Assembly: GCA_964515905.1 (NCBI GenBank)
Contig: CAZEWK010000046.1
Coordinates: 23,482 to 87,481, forward strand
Direction of reading: 5' to 3'
DNA: 64,000 nucleotides
DNA from: GCA-2712985 sp964515905
GTDB taxonomy: Bacteria; Pseudomonadota; Alphaproteobacteria; UBA7887
How positions within the stretch are numbered: position 1 is the first letter of the stretch; each line of letters begins with the position of its first letter. A program made the translations under genes and the position numbers. The notes under the pieces are model-generated. The model made no database searches. It was not told the origin of the DNA and saw only the letters and a program-made list of their open reading frames with translations. Shown one piece after another: positions 43,505-53,924 of this stretch.

Positions 43505-45409
43505 ATGAGTGCAAAAAACGATTCGGCTATGGTCGAAGAAGAAAAATCAGAGACGAAATCCTTCCAGGCTGAGGTCGGGAAAGTACTAGATTTAGTCGTT
43601 AATTCCCTTTACAGCAATAAGGAGATTTTTCTGCGAGAACTAATTTCTAACTCGTCGGATGCCTGTGACAGACTACGTTATGCCGCAATCACGGATCCGG
43701 ACCTCCTAAAAGAAGACGCGGACCTTTCTATAAGAATTTCAATTAATAAAAAAAAACGAATGATAATTATCTCAGATAATGGGATAGGGATGAACCACGG
43801 TGACTTGGTGGCGAATCTGGGGACAATTGCGCGCTCAGGAACAGCTGCTTTCGTAGAAGAGTTGACCGGCGATTCAGCAAAAGATATGGCCTTAATTGGC
43901 CAATTTGGTGTGGGTTTTTATTCGGTTTTCATGGTGGCGGATGAAGTAACGGTTCTTAGCTCTAAAGCCGGTGAAGATACTGCCTGGAAATGGCATTCTG
44001 AAGGAACTGGTGCTTTTACGGTTTCGCCTGCACCTAGAGAAAGACGGGGCACCCAGATCGAACTCCATCTGCGTAAAGGAGAAAGTGAATTTCTTGATCC
44101 AGGCCGCCTGCGCCATATTGTCACCATGTATTCAGACCATATTGCTCTACCGATCACACTTGAAGGCACCGGAGTTGAAGAAATTGAGACAGTAAATAGT
44201 GCTGCTGCTCTCTGGACTCGGCCCAAAAAAGATATTACGGAAGACCAGTATAAGGAGTTTTATCATCATGTAGCGCATCAGTTTGATGATCCTTGGCTTA
44301 CACTTCACAATAAAGCAGAAGGACGTCTTGAATATACTAATTTATTGTTCATTCCGTCATCGAAGCCTTTCGATTTATTTGATCCGGCGAGAAAGCATGG
44401 AATTAAGCTTTATGTAAAACGAGTCTTTATCACAGAAGATTGTCAGGACCTTATCCCCGCCTGGATGAGGTTCGTGCGTGGGATAGTAGACTCAGAGGAT
44501 CTTCCACTCAACGTAAGCCGGGAAACACTGCAGCATAACTCTGTGGTAGCAAAAATTCGAACTGCTTTAATCAAACGTGTTCTTGGGGAAATCGAAAAGA
44601 CAGCCACTAAATCGCCTGAGAAATTTTCACTATTTTGGGAAAATTTCGGCGCTGTGCTAAAGGAGGGCATTTATGAGGATGCAAGTCATCGAGACCGTTT
44701 GTTGGAGATATTACACTGTTACTCTACTAAAGGTGACGACCTCGTTAGTTTGGCTCAGTATGTAGAACGGATGAAGGAGGGGCAAAAAGAAATTTATTAT
44801 ATTTCAGGTGAAAGTCTTGAAATTCTCCGAAATAGTCCGCAGCTAGAGAGCCTTGGGGCGCAAGGGGTTGAGGTCCTGCTTTTTAATGATCCAGTCGACG
44901 AATTTTGGACCAATGTTGTTCAAGAATATAAGGGTAAACCGCTACGCTCGGTTACTCGAGGCAATATAGACTTTTCTAGCTTTGGAACCGATGAGAGTGA
45001 ATCAAAGGCAAAAAAAGAAGCGAAATCGACCGAGGGCATTGAGAGTTTGCTGGGAGTGTTTAAATTGGCGCTTGGGGAGGAAGTTAGTGACGTTCGGGAA
45101 TCGAATCGCTTGAAGGACAGTGCCGTATGCCTTGTCGCCGAGGAAGGCGCAATAGACATTCATCTAGAGCGCCTTCTTAAGCAACAAAATAGACTAGAAG
45201 AAGTTTCAAAGAGAGTGCTCGAAATCAACCCCGATAATGAGCTCATAAAATCTCTATCTAAGTGCGCGAAGGAGAAACCCAATGACCCAGAGCTTTTAGC
45301 CAGTGCTCAATTGCTCCTGGATCAGGCGCGAATTCTCGAAGGAGAATCCATTAAGGATCCGGTCAGTTTTTCGAAACGCATGACGGCAATGATGGCAAAA
45401 AACTTTTAA
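43505..45409 (+). CDS. htpG: Chaperone protein HtpG (Hsp90)
   Basis: A 634-residue Hsp90. The GHKL ATPase site includes ELISNSSDACDRLRY, SDNGIGMNHGDLV and GQFGVGFYSVFMVAD. The middle domain has LYVKRVFITED and LPLNVSRETLQ, and the C-terminal dimerisation domain is complete. The ATG at 43505 has GGAG upstream and is preferred to an in-frame start 60 bases earlier. Confidence 0.96.
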   Translation: MSAKNDSAMVEEEKSETKSFQAEVGKVLDLVVNSLYSNKEIFLRELISNSSDACDRLRYAAITDPDLLKEDADLSIRISINKKKRMIIISDNGIGMNHGDLVANLGTIARSGTAAFVEELTGDSAKDMALIGQFGVGFYSVFMVADEVTVLSSKAGEDTAWKWHSEGTGAFTVSPAPRERRGTQIELHLRKGESEFLDPGRLRHIVTMYSDHIALPITLEGTGVEEIETVNSAAALWTRPKKDITEDQYKEFYHHVAHQFDDPWLTLHNKAEGRLEYTNLLFIPSSKPFDLFDPARKHGIKLYVKRVFITEDCQDLIPAWMRFVRGIVDSEDLPLNVSRETLQHNSVVAKIRTALIKRVLGEIEKTATKSPEKFSLFWENFGAVLKEGIYEDASHRDRLLEILHCYSTKGDDLVSLAQYVERMKEGQKEIYYISGESLEILRNSPQLESLGAQGVEVLLFNDPVDEFWTNVVQEYKGKPLRSVTRGNIDFSSFGTDESESKAKKEAKSTEGIESLLGVFKLALGEEVSDVRESNRLKDSAVCLVAEEGAIDIHLERLLKQQNRLEEVSKRVLEINPDNELIKSLSKCAKEKPNDPELLASAQLLLDQARILEGESIKDPVSFSKRMTAMMAKNF

Positions 45410-45459
45410 GCATTATTAAGGGTCAAACTTATTTTAAGGCATTTTTGAATGTAGGGGTG

Positions 45460-48159
45460 TCACTCGAGATCAGCCAACTGCCGCAGCACGTAATGAAGTA
45501 TTCCACCGTGTTTGTAATACTCAGCTTCATTGAAAGTGTCTATTCGGCATAAAACTGAAATAGTTTCCCTGTCCCCGTTTGAGCGAGTGATTGCACAGGT
45601 TAACGGCATCTGCGGCTTGATGCCATTTTCAAGCCCAATGATGTCAATTATTTCGCTTCCATCTAAAGATAATGATTGCCGGGTTTGGCCATTCTTAAAA
45701 GTGATTGGTAATACACCCATACCAATCAGGTTAGAACGGTGAATTCGTTCGAAGCTTTCAGCTATCACTGCCCGGACGCCCAGTAATTTAGTTCCTTTAG
45801 CAGCCCAATCGCGAGAAGAACCAGTGCCATATTCTTTTCCAGCAAAAATCACCAAGGGTGTTTCATTCAGCGCATATTCAATAGAAGCATCGTAAATGGA
45901 AACTTGAGTCCCAGCGGGCATGATTTTGGTCCATCCACCCTCAATTTCCGGAACCATTTCATTTCGTAGTCGAATATTAGCAAATGTGCCCCGAACCATT
46001 ACCTCGTGATTACCTCTTCGTGCACCAAATGAATTGAAGTCTTTTGGAAGGACGCCAGCTTCCTTTAAGTACTTGCCCGCTGGTCCGTCCACTGGAATTG
46101 CACCGGCCGGAGAAATGTGATCAGTGGTAACACTATCACCAAGTACACATAGAACACGAGCTCTGAGAATGTCCTTTATGGAGGGGGGGGTTTCTTCCAT
46201 GCCAACAAAATATGGTGGTTGATGCACGTAGGTTGACTCGGGCCAAGCGTATGTTTTTCCATCAGGTGGCTCGATCATTTTCCAAATTTGGTCTCCGCCA
46301 GTATCTTTATTATACAAATTGTGGAACATTTCTTGTGAAAGGGATGTCTCCAGCACACTTTTGATTTCCTCGTTCGTGGGCCATATATCCCGCAAATAAA
46401 TTGGTTCTCTATTTTTATTTTTACCTATTGGATCATTTGCCAGATCAACAAGCATCGAACCAGCTAGCGCATACGCAACAACTAAAGGGGGTGACATCAA
46501 GTAATTTGCTTTGGTCAGTGCATGGACTCTGCCTTCAAAATTTCTGTTGCCTGACAGTACTGAAGCTGTTGTTAGATCCTTGCTCCGAATAGCGTCTTCG
46601 ATAGGTTCAGCTAATGGTCCCGAGTTTCCTATGCATGTCGTGCAGCCATATCCTACTAAGTTAAATCCTAGGGCGTTAAGATCTTCATCAAGGCCCGCTG
46701 TTTTGAGGTAATCGGTGACTATCTTTGATCCTGGTGCGAGAGAAGTTTTCACCCACGGTTTAACTTGAAGGCCAAATTTGACAGCCTTTCGGGCCAAGAG
46801 GCCGGCTGCTACCATAACGTTTGGATTAGACGTATTTGTGCAGCTTGTTATGGCAGCTATTACGATGGCCCCATGATCCAGATCCGATGGTTCGTTCGGT
46901 GTTTCACCAACTGTTTTAGTATTTTTGATGCTTTGATTTTCCGTTATCAGGCGTTCAAAAGAAGTTTTTGCTTGGTGTAGCAGAATTTTGTCTTGTGGTC
47001 GTTTTGGGCCAGCAATGCTTGGTTCGACCGAATTGATATTGAGTTCTATCTGATCAGTGAAAATGGGATCCGCCGTTGCTTGATCTCGCCACATTCCTTG
47101 TACTTTTGCATAAGCTTCCACAAGCTTAACTGTATTTTGGTGTCTTCCGGAAAATTGCAAATAGTTAATCGTTTCTTGATCAATAGGAAAAAATCCGCAA
47201 GTGGCTCCATATTCGGGTGCCATGTTAGCGATTGTTGCACGGTCAGCGAGTGCTAGATGGTTGAGCCCCGGACCATAAAATTCTACAAATTTTCCAACTA
47301 CTCCCTTCTCTCGAAGCATTTGAGTGACCGTTAAAACTAGATCTGTTGCTGTTGTTCCTTCTTTTAAGGAGCCAATTAGTTTGAAGCCTATTACTTCAGG
47401 GATAAGCATCGATATTGGCTGGCCGAGCATAGCTGCTTCGGCTTCGATTCCTCCTACACCCCAACCGAGGACCGCCAGGCTATTTATCATGGTGGTGTGA
47501 CTATCGGTGCCCACTAATGTATCTGGATACGCAATAAGTCTTGATTCGTATTTCTGTATCCAAACAGTTTGGGCCAAATTCTCAAGATTGACCTGATGGC
47601 AAATACCTGTTCCTGGAGGTATTACTCGAAAGTTATCAAAAGCATTCTGGCCCCACCGGAGAAACTCATACCGTTCTTGATTACGAGTCATTTCAATTTC
47701 GACATTTTTTTGGAAAGCCAAGTTATGACCGAAGTGGTCTACTTGGACAGAATGATCAATCACTAGATCTGCAGTTGATAAAGGGTTAATTTTTTGAGGG
47801 TCTTTGCCCAAATGTTGCATTGCATTTCGCATTGCTGCTAGGTCAACAATCGCGGGAACACCGGTAAAGTCTTGCATTAGAACACGAGCAGGTCGATATG
47901 AAATTTCTTGACCCGTTTGCCGTTTTTGAAGCCAATTGGCTAGGCCATGTATATCCGCTGTTGTTACCGATTTTCCATCTTCATGGCGAAGCAAATTTTC
48001 CAGTAAAACTTTCAATGAAAAGGGGAGCCTTGCGACATCTCCAAGCCCAGAATCTTGCGCCGCAGCTATGCTGAAATAATCATATTTTGTGCCGTCGACG
48101 TCTAAAGTCCTTAGCGTCTTCATGGTATCTTTACCGACTTCACTCACGCTCGTCTCCAT
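45460..48159 (-). CDS. acnA: Aconitate hydratase AcnA
   Basis: An 899-residue monomeric aconitase of the IRP1/AcnA class. It interconverts citrate and isocitrate in the TCA cycle using a 4Fe-4S cluster; cluster cysteines are in ITSCTNTSN and YGCTTCIGNSGP. VGTDSHTTMINSL and the swivel-domain KEYGTGSSRDWAAKG are intact. Convergent with htpG, 50 bases apart. Confidence 0.97.
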   Translation of the reverse strand: METSVSEVGKDTMKTLRTLDVDGTKYDYFSIAAAQDSGLGDVARLPFSLKVLLENLLRHEDGKSVTTADIHGLANWLQKRQTGQEISYRPARVLMQDFTGVPAIVDLAAMRNAMQHLGKDPQKINPLSTADLVIDHSVQVDHFGHNLAFQKNVEIEMTRNQERYEFLRWGQNAFDNFRVIPPGTGICHQVNLENLAQTVWIQKYESRLIAYPDTLVGTDSHTTMINSLAVLGWGVGGIEAEAAMLGQPISMLIPEVIGFKLIGSLKEGTTATDLVLTVTQMLREKGVVGKFVEFYGPGLNHLALADRATIANMAPEYGATCGFFPIDQETINYLQFSGRHQNTVKLVEAYAKVQGMWRDQATADPIFTDQIELNINSVEPSIAGPKRPQDKILLHQAKTSFERLITENQSIKNTKTVGETPNEPSDLDHGAIVIAAITSCTNTSNPNVMVAAGLLARKAVKFGLQVKPWVKTSLAPGSKIVTDYLKTAGLDEDLNALGFNLVGYGCTTCIGNSGPLAEPIEDAIRSKDLTTASVLSGNRNFEGRVHALTKANYLMSPPLVVAYALAGSMLVDLANDPIGKNKNREPIYLRDIWPTNEEIKSVLETSLSQEMFHNLYNKDTGGDQIWKMIEPPDGKTYAWPESTYVHQPPYFVGMEETPPSIKDILRARVLCVLGDSVTTDHISPAGAIPVDGPAGKYLKEAGVLPKDFNSFGARRGNHEVMVRGTFANIRLRNEMVPEIEGGWTKIMPAGTQVSIYDASIEYALNETPLVIFAGKEYGTGSSRDWAAKGTKLLGVRAVIAESFERIHRSNLIGMGVLPITFKNGQTRQSLSLDGSEIIDIIGLENGIKPQMPLTCAITRSNGDRETISVLCRIDTFNEAEYYKHGGILHYVLRQLADLE

Positions 48160-48245
48160 TAACTCGAGATAGAAATGACGCTAACATTCAATGAGATTAA
48201 TAGAATAAGGCCGTCATTCTATCTGTTTTTGTACAGTCCAGAACT

Positions 48246-48782
48246 CTAGTATCTGCCGAGTGGTATTTTTATTTGGTCTAATAAGTGTGCTCGACCACCA
48301 GTGGTGTGTTCCAGGGCGGAAATTGTAACACTGTATATATTCCCCATTGCGCCGGAGCACGGTGGTAGGTATGCAGTGCCCGGTGAATATACTGGATTAG
48401 TTGCTCTGTGAGGTTCGATTGACCGGACCCCCTTAGGTAAATCATTGGTCTCTCCCGGGACTGGGTGCAGTATCACAGGACGCTCATTCCCTATTGCAAA
48501 TCCTATAACACCGTGTCCACCGTTATTCATCAAGGGAAAGGATTCGTCATTGAAAGCGACAGCTATTTCGTCAGTCTCATTTGGGACCCCGTTTATGACC
48601 AGTTTCGGTGTGGCGCCATCTCCGCCATAACGAGAGCATTGTTGTCCTTCTGGAATTTTTTGCCCATCCCAAACTGGATCCGCCAGATGTGCTTCCATCA
48701 TGGCAAGAGTTGGTGTGTTAAAATAGGCGGAATAGGTCGCCGATATAGTCAATAAAAATAAACATAAATGGGATAACTTCAT
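48246..48782 (-). CDS. PEBP-like exported protein
   Basis: A 178-residue protein with a signal peptide (MKLSHLCLFLLTISATYSAY). The mature part has phosphatidylethanolamine-binding-protein (YbhB/YbcL) features: GDGATPKLVINGVPNETDEI, then VAFND, GGHGVIGFAIGN, and AYLPPCSGAMGNIYSVTISAL near the end. The DPDAP motif of the family is replaced by a looser segment. Periplasmic; function of this group is not established. The gap to acnA is about 86 bases, same direction. Confidence 0.7.
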   Translation of the reverse strand: MKLSHLCLFLLTISATYSAYFNTPTLAMMEAHLADPVWDGQKIPEGQQCSRYGGDGATPKLVINGVPNETDEIAVAFNDESFPLMNNGGHGVIGFAIGNERPVILHPVPGETNDLPKGVRSIEPHRATNPVYSPGTAYLPPCSGAMGNIYSVTISALEHTTGGRAHLLDQIKIPLGRY

Positions 48783-48842
48783 TGGATTTCCGTATAAAAT
48801 TTATAAACACTATTAAGAAAAATGGTTAAACTGGCTAGGTTG

Positions 48843-49676
48843 TCAACGGCAGATAATCGTATTTAGGAATTTTATAATTTTTCTTACGACTACATTCTTT
48901 TTTTCTAGGTGAGGACTATGTCCGCAACCAGGCAAAACAATTGTCTCCACTAGGCCGGATACATTGTCCTTTATCGAATTGATTTGTTGAAGAGTTCCGT
49001 ATTCATCATTGGTGCCCTGAATTGCCATAATAGGGCATGTGATTTCCGATAATTGTTCACAAATATTAAAAGCAGCAAAATCTGGATCTAGCCATAAGTT
49101 GGCCCACCCAAGGAATGCGCCATCAGCGTTGTCCCCGTGGTGTTTTTCTAGTCGGCTACGCAGATCGCCTGATTTCCATTCTCTACGAATCGATTTAATA
49201 CTTTCTATGCTCTTGCTTTCGACAAATACGTGCGCTGCGATAGTTACTGCTCCCTTAATGCGTTTGTCTCCTGTGGCAGCTGCCAATAAGGCTATTGTCC
49301 CGCCGTCACTGTGGCCAAATAGGACTGCATTATTAATGTTAAAACTATCCAGTAAATCTGGGAGTGTATTATTAGCCTCTATTTCCATGGTATTTAATGG
49401 GCGCTTGTAGGGTTCTGGTAAACAAGTGGAACCACCGTATCCAAATCGGTCGTATATTAGAAGGCCGCAATCCAAGTGTTTGCCTAAAGTTACTGGGATG
49501 TCTTTCCATTGGGTGATGCTCCCCAACCCTTCATGTAAAAAAATTATAGTCAAGGCGTCGGTGTCAATAGGTTTATGCCATTCCACACGAAGTGAGTTTC
49601 CTCCCGACGAAACCATACGGTATGCCTTATTTAGCGGACCTTGGCGATTAGGATTGTAATTTAGAGATTGGATCAT
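48843..49676 (-). CDS. Alpha/beta hydrolase
   Basis: A 277-residue alpha/beta-hydrolase fold. Nucleophile S123 in GHSDGG; oxyanion segment HEGLG; Asp in GTNDEYG; His in GCGHSPH. All three triad residues present. No signal peptide. Starts 12 bases after the end of the acyl-CoA ligase gene, so probably cotranscribed and acting on a related substrate (ester, thioester or C-C cleavage). Confidence 0.86.
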   Translation of the reverse strand: MIQSLNYNPNRQGPLNKAYRMVSSGGNSLRVEWHKPIDTDALTIIFLHEGLGSITQWKDIPVTLGKHLDCGLLIYDRFGYGGSTCLPEPYKRPLNTMEIEANNTLPDLLDSFNINNAVLFGHSDGGTIALLAAATGDKRIKGAVTIAAHVFVESKSIESIKSIRREWKSGDLRSRLEKHHGDNADGAFLGWANLWLDPDFAAFNICEQLSEITCPIMAIQGTNDEYGTLQQINSIKDNVSGLVETIVLPGCGHSPHLEKKNVVVRKIIKFLNTIICR

Positions 49677-49688
49677 AGGCGGAGTCAG

Positions 49689-51284
49689 TTATAATTTTCG
49701 GAGTTTAAACCTTTGAATCTTACCTGTTGCAGTCTTTGGAAGCGTTTCTATAAAGAAAATCTGGCGAGGGTATTTATATTTGGCTAGATTTGACTTGATA
49801 AAAAAAGTTAGCTCTTCCTTTAATTCATCACTCGCTCTAGTCGGGTCTTTTAAAACCACAAAAGCAGTGGGTTTGTCCAACCCAGCATCGTCCTTTTGGG
49901 AGATCACTGCTGATTCAAGAACGGCCGGATGCTCTATAAGTTTGGCTTCGATCTCAAATGGTGACCACCATATCCCCCCCACTATCATCATGTCGTCATT
50001 ACGTCCACAGTAGATAAAAATACCGTTTTGATCTTGAAAATATGTGTCGCCTGTTTCAAGCCACTCACCGACCATTGTCTTTGAGGTTTGTTCTGCATCA
50101 CCCCAATAGCAACGCGCAGTTGATGGGCCTTTAATTAACAGGCGTCCAACAGATCCCGGTTCCACGGGGTTATCATTTTCATTAAGTATCTTAGCGTTGT
50201 ATCCTGGTACTAACTGTCCGCTTGCACCAGGCACTGCCTGGCCAGGGAGATTGGTAATAAAGATATGGAGTGCTTCTGTAGAGCCAATGCCATCTAGAAT
50301 TTCGACGTTTGTTTTTTTTTGCCATCGACGCAGGATTTCGGCGGGTAGCGCTTCCCCTGCCGAGACGCATATACGTAGAGAGCTTAGATCAGCTTGCCTG
50401 TCCAGTTGGGTGGCCGCATTCAGTAATGCGGAATATAAAGTTGGTATCCCGAAATATAGCGTGGGACGGTAGCGCTCGATGTTTTCGATTGTGGTATCTG
50501 GAGTTGGTTTCCGCCAATCTAATATCGTAGATCCACCGACCCACAAGGGTAAAGTCATGGCGTTACCCAGCCCGTAAGCAAAAAATAGTTTGGCGGCAGA
50601 GTAGAAGCGGTCATTCTCCGTAATGTCAAGGCAGCCTACACCGTATAACTCACTTGTTACCACCATGTCTCGATGCCGGTGAACCACAGCTTTCGGCTTA
50701 CCCGTTGAACCAGAAGAAAATAACCAAAAACAATCTCTGTCAGCGGCAGCAGGATATGGCGTTAGACTTGGCGATGCCTTGTTCATGATTGTTTCTAGAT
50801 CAACTAGCTGTTCGTCATTACAACCTTCAATAACGACTATTTTGGGCTTGTGAGAGGTTTTGGACAGGCCCAGTACCACTTCCGATCTATATTCCGGGGA
50901 AAAACAGATAGCTTTGGATTTTGTTGTTTCCAGCATATATGCATAGTCTCCTGACCGAAGTAGGGAGTTAGCAGGAACTGGAACTATTCCCGTCTTTATC
51001 GCCCCCCAAAACAAGTAGAAAAAAGCTGGTGTGTCTTTTATGACCAACATTAAGCGATCACCTGGCTTGAGCCCTTGATTGAGGAGGGCATTGCCGCACC
51101 GATTCACTTGCTCCGCCAAGCACTTATAGGTTACTGCGCTGTCTGCCGTGTATATTGCGACACGTTCTTGGCGGCCATACTTAAGGTGATTATCAATAAA
51201 TGGGACCGCGACGTTAAAAGGCGTTTGAAATGAGAATTGTGCCGGTGAAGAAGTCCGATCAACGTTCACACTATATTCGTTCAT
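49689..51284 (-). CDS. Acyl-CoA ligase, benzoate-CoA ligase-like
   Basis: A 531-residue ANL-superfamily ligase that activates a carboxylate with ATP and CoA. The phosphate loop is FSSGSTGKPKAVVH, followed by GIPTLYSALLNA, the motif LDGIGSTEALHIFI and the hinge ETGDTYFQDQ. The catalytic lysine is in TATGKIQRFKLR at the C-terminus. It resembles aromatic-acid (benzoate-CoA) ligases in the N-terminal half. Followed by an alpha/beta hydrolase, suggesting aromatic or alicyclic acid breakdown. Confidence 0.85.
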   Translation of the reverse strand: MNEYSVNVDRTSSPAQFSFQTPFNVAVPFIDNHLKYGRQERVAIYTADSAVTYKCLAEQVNRCGNALLNQGLKPGDRLMLVIKDTPAFFYLFWGAIKTGIVPVPANSLLRSGDYAYMLETTKSKAICFSPEYRSEVVLGLSKTSHKPKIVVIEGCNDEQLVDLETIMNKASPSLTPYPAAADRDCFWLFSSGSTGKPKAVVHRHRDMVVTSELYGVGCLDITENDRFYSAAKLFFAYGLGNAMTLPLWVGGSTILDWRKPTPDTTIENIERYRPTLYFGIPTLYSALLNAATQLDRQADLSSLRICVSAGEALPAEILRRWQKKTNVEILDGIGSTEALHIFITNLPGQAVPGASGQLVPGYNAKILNENDNPVEPGSVGRLLIKGPSTARCYWGDAEQTSKTMVGEWLETGDTYFQDQNGIFIYCGRNDDMMIVGGIWWSPFEIEAKLIEHPAVLESAVISQKDDAGLDKPTAFVVLKDPTRASDELKEELTFFIKSNLAKYKYPRQIFFIETLPKTATGKIQRFKLRKL

Positions 51285-51510
51285 TATTAAAACTTTATTC
51301 CATATTACGTTTCAAAAGAGTTGAAAGTCCTGCATCTGATTGAGTCCACGGCGAGTTATGGTTGTTGCTGATGCCGCAAGATAAATGATGATACTAGACC
51401 ATTGGTAGTTTTGCATGTACCAGTTAACTAGGAGCAACAATTTAGTATTTATAATTTTATAGTAGCAGGCTGTATAGATTAGGGCCAAGCTAGTTCTGGA
51501 GGAGGGAAAG

Positions 51511-52188
51511 ATGGGTGATACAGTGCGTTTAAAAGCGGCTGATGGGCACGAATTTTCTGCGTACCACGTAGCAGCTTCTGGCGGTAATGGGCGCCGAGGG
51601 GGTTTGGTAGTTATCCAAGAAATTTTTGGAGTTAATGATCATATTCGAACCGTGTGTGAAGGTTATGCCGCAAGGGGCTACGAGGTTTACTCTCCAGCTT
51701 TATTTGATCGGATAGAACCTAGCGTGGAATTAGGGTATGACGAGGCCGATGTTGCACGAGGTATGGAACTGCGGACGGCTCTAGATGATTCAAGCTTTCT
51801 CCTAGATGTACAAGCCTGTGTAACAGAAAAACGTGGAGAAGGGGAAGTAGGTGTCGTAGGCTATTGTTTTGGTGGGCTAGTTAGCTGGTTGTCCGCGTGT
51901 CGCGTTGTTGGTGTCTCTGCCGCGTCTTGTTACTATGGCGGTGGAATAGCTAAACAGTTGGATGGCGCCCCAAGATGCCCAGTGATGATGCACTTTGGAG
52001 CTTTGGACGCAATGATTCCACTTTCGGATGTCGATCAAATCAGAACTGCACAGTCTGATGTAACCGTTCACGTATATGAGAATGCGGATCACGGATTTAA
52101 TTGTGATCATCGTGGCAGTTATCATCAGAGCTCTGCCGAGGTTGCATTGGATCGCACTTTAGAGTTCTTTTCTAAGCACGTTGGTTAA
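51511..52188 (+). CDS. Dienelactone hydrolase family protein
   Basis: A 225-residue hydrolase. The triad is C119 (GYCFGG), D166 (GALDAMIP) and H194 (ADHGF), as in chlorocatechol-type dienelactone hydrolases. A strong GGAGGG site lies just before the ATG at 51511. Divergent from the ligase gene by about 225 bases. The substrate may be a lactone or ester; carboxymethylenebutenolidase activity is the family's known reaction. Confidence 0.9.
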   Translation: MGDTVRLKAADGHEFSAYHVAASGGNGRRGGLVVIQEIFGVNDHIRTVCEGYAARGYEVYSPALFDRIEPSVELGYDEADVARGMELRTALDDSSFLLDVQACVTEKRGEGEVGVVGYCFGGLVSWLSACRVVGVSAASCYYGGGIAKQLDGAPRCPVMMHFGALDAMIPLSDVDQIRTAQSDVTVHVYENADHGFNCDHRGSYHQSSAEVALDRTLEFFSKHVG

Positions 52189-52252
52189 GTAGGACGCGGG
52201 TCTGCAAGAGGTATACGGTAAGGTGGTTATTATTAAGGGGGGGATAGTTTAA

Positions 52253-52642
52253 ATGCGATTGTTGAGCCTAATAGTAGTCTTGGTTGGATTTTGTTTAACT
52301 AACGCTTTCGCTGAGTTTTTAGAAATTGAGGATATTAAGATCGGAACTGGTCCTGAAGCTGTTCCCGGTGATCAGGTCCTGGTTCACTATACGGGTTGGT
52401 TACTAGATGGTAAAAAGTTTGATAGCTCATTAGATCGTGGTCAACCGTTTGCGTTTTTGTTAGGGGGACAGCAAGTAATTCAAGGATGGGACCGAGGAGT
52501 GCGGGGAATGCAAGTAGGGGGGATACGTAAGTTAACGATACCTCCTGAACTTGCTTACGGTGATCGCTCAGTGGGAGGGGGTCTCATTCCAGCTGGGTCC
52601 ACATTAGTGTTTGAGATTGAGTTATTACAGATTGGACAGTAA
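52253..52642 (+). CDS. FKBP-type peptidyl-prolyl isomerase, exported
   Basis: A 129-residue protein with a short signal peptide (LLSLIVVLVGFCLTNAFA) and an FKBP domain: VLVHYTGWLLDGKKFDSSLD, GQQVIQGWDRGV, and IPPELAYG followed by GSTLVFEIELL. Catalyses proline isomerisation in the periplasm. A run of G upstream (AGGGGGGGAT) provides the ribosome binding site. Confidence 0.92.
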   Translation: MRLLSLIVVLVGFCLTNAFAEFLEIEDIKIGTGPEAVPGDQVLVHYTGWLLDGKKFDSSLDRGQPFAFLLGGQQVIQGWDRGVRGMQVGGIRKLTIPPELAYGDRSVGGGLIPAGSTLVFEIELLQIGQ

Positions 52643-52694
52643 TGAATTTCAAAAATATTTGCGGCGCATGTGATGTCTCGGATTGGGACGGGTT

Positions 52695-53594
52695 ATGGAA
52701 CGATTAACAGCAGACGTTCAGAAAGAAGTAATTGGAATTATCGGTGGAACAGGCGTAGATCAACTAGATAATTTGACCGAGATTGGCCGGGAATCCGTTA
52801 AAACACCATTTGGTGAACCATCTACTCCAATAATAACTGGGAAGGTTGGGACACAGGATATTTTATTTCTGCCGCGACATGGAACAGGTCATCAAATTCC
52901 GCCAAGTGGAATAAATTTTCGAGCCAATATTTTTGCTCTGAAAATGCTTGGTTGTACGCAGCTGATTTCGATCAGTGCAGTGGGATCCTTGAAGGAACAC
53001 TTGGCTCCTGGGATGTTCGTTTTTGTTGATCAATTCATAGATAGAACATTTGCTCGGTCTAAGAGTTTTTTTGAGACTGGGTTGGTTGGTCATGTAGCGT
53101 TAGGCGATCCGGTCTGTGGCCGACTGGTTGATCAACTAGTGACAGGTGCCAAAAAAGTAGGAATTAAGATGCAGGAAGGAGGAACGTATTTGGTAATGGA
53201 GGGCCCGCAATTTTCCACCCGCGCCGAATCCAAATTATATAGAAGCTGGGGTTGTGACGTTATAGGAATGACAAATATGCCGGAGGCAAAGTTAGCCCGA
53301 GAGGCAGAAATTTGTTATGCAACCATGGCAATGGTTACAGATTACGATTGCTGGCATCCGAAACACGAAGATGTGACAGTCGGTGCAATTGTAAAAATTC
53401 TCACTGAAAATGCAAATAAAGCGAGATCTGTGGTTTCAGAAGTGGTGGCTAATTTGTCTGGAGACGGATTTCCGTGTCCAAGTGGATGTAGGACCTCATT
53501 GGATAGTGCTGTAGTGACCCCGCCGGATGCTCAGGATCCTGTATTACGTGAACATTTGGCTCCGTTGCTGCGAAGGAGAGAATCAGTGCGTTGA
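52695..53594 (+). CDS. mtnP: S-methyl-5'-thioadenosine phosphorylase
   Basis: A 299-residue phosphorylase of methionine salvage, cleaving methylthioadenosine to adenine and methylthioribose-1-phosphate. IGIIGGTGVDQL, FLPRHGTGHQIPPSGINFRAN, MEGPQFSTRAESK and MTNMPEAKLAREAEICYAT are diagnostic. Start at ATG 52695 behind GGGACGGG; a TTG at 52683 is possible. Confidence 0.94.
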   Translation: MERLTADVQKEVIGIIGGTGVDQLDNLTEIGRESVKTPFGEPSTPIITGKVGTQDILFLPRHGTGHQIPPSGINFRANIFALKMLGCTQLISISAVGSLKEHLAPGMFVFVDQFIDRTFARSKSFFETGLVGHVALGDPVCGRLVDQLVTGAKKVGIKMQEGGTYLVMEGPQFSTRAESKLYRSWGCDVIGMTNMPEAKLAREAEICYATMAMVTDYDCWHPKHEDVTVGAIVKILTENANKARSVVSEVVANLSGDGFPCPSGCRTSLDSAVVTPPDAQDPVLREHLAPLLRRRESVR

Positions 53595-53924
53595 ATATCG
53601 AATGATCCATTTTTTAATTTCATATCGTTATGTGAGGGGCTGCTGGGTGGAGTAAGATTAGGGACTTACGTAGTAGCTGAAGTAAATAACTAAGTTATAA
53701 ATAAACGGTGAAAAGTGGTGAATCGGTTGTATGTCAATTGTCGGTTCTTCGTAGAATTTTTGACAACTAAAACGTTTTTCTCATTATGGGGTGGACAAAG
53801 TTAGTGACTGCAACGCGGTGTTTAGACAAATGTTTATGTCGTCGTAATACTTGATGTCCAAGCCGGTCTATAGTGTCGTTGATTATATGCAGGTCGGTCA
53901 GGGATATTTTTTGAGGGCCGTTTA
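53595..53924. other. Gene-free stretch before dcd
   Basis: About 330 bases between mtnP and dcd. A short leftward open frame at 53767-53955 overlaps the dcd start and has no protein character, so I leave it out. The region must hold the dcd promoter; I could not assign it. Confidence 0.3.
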
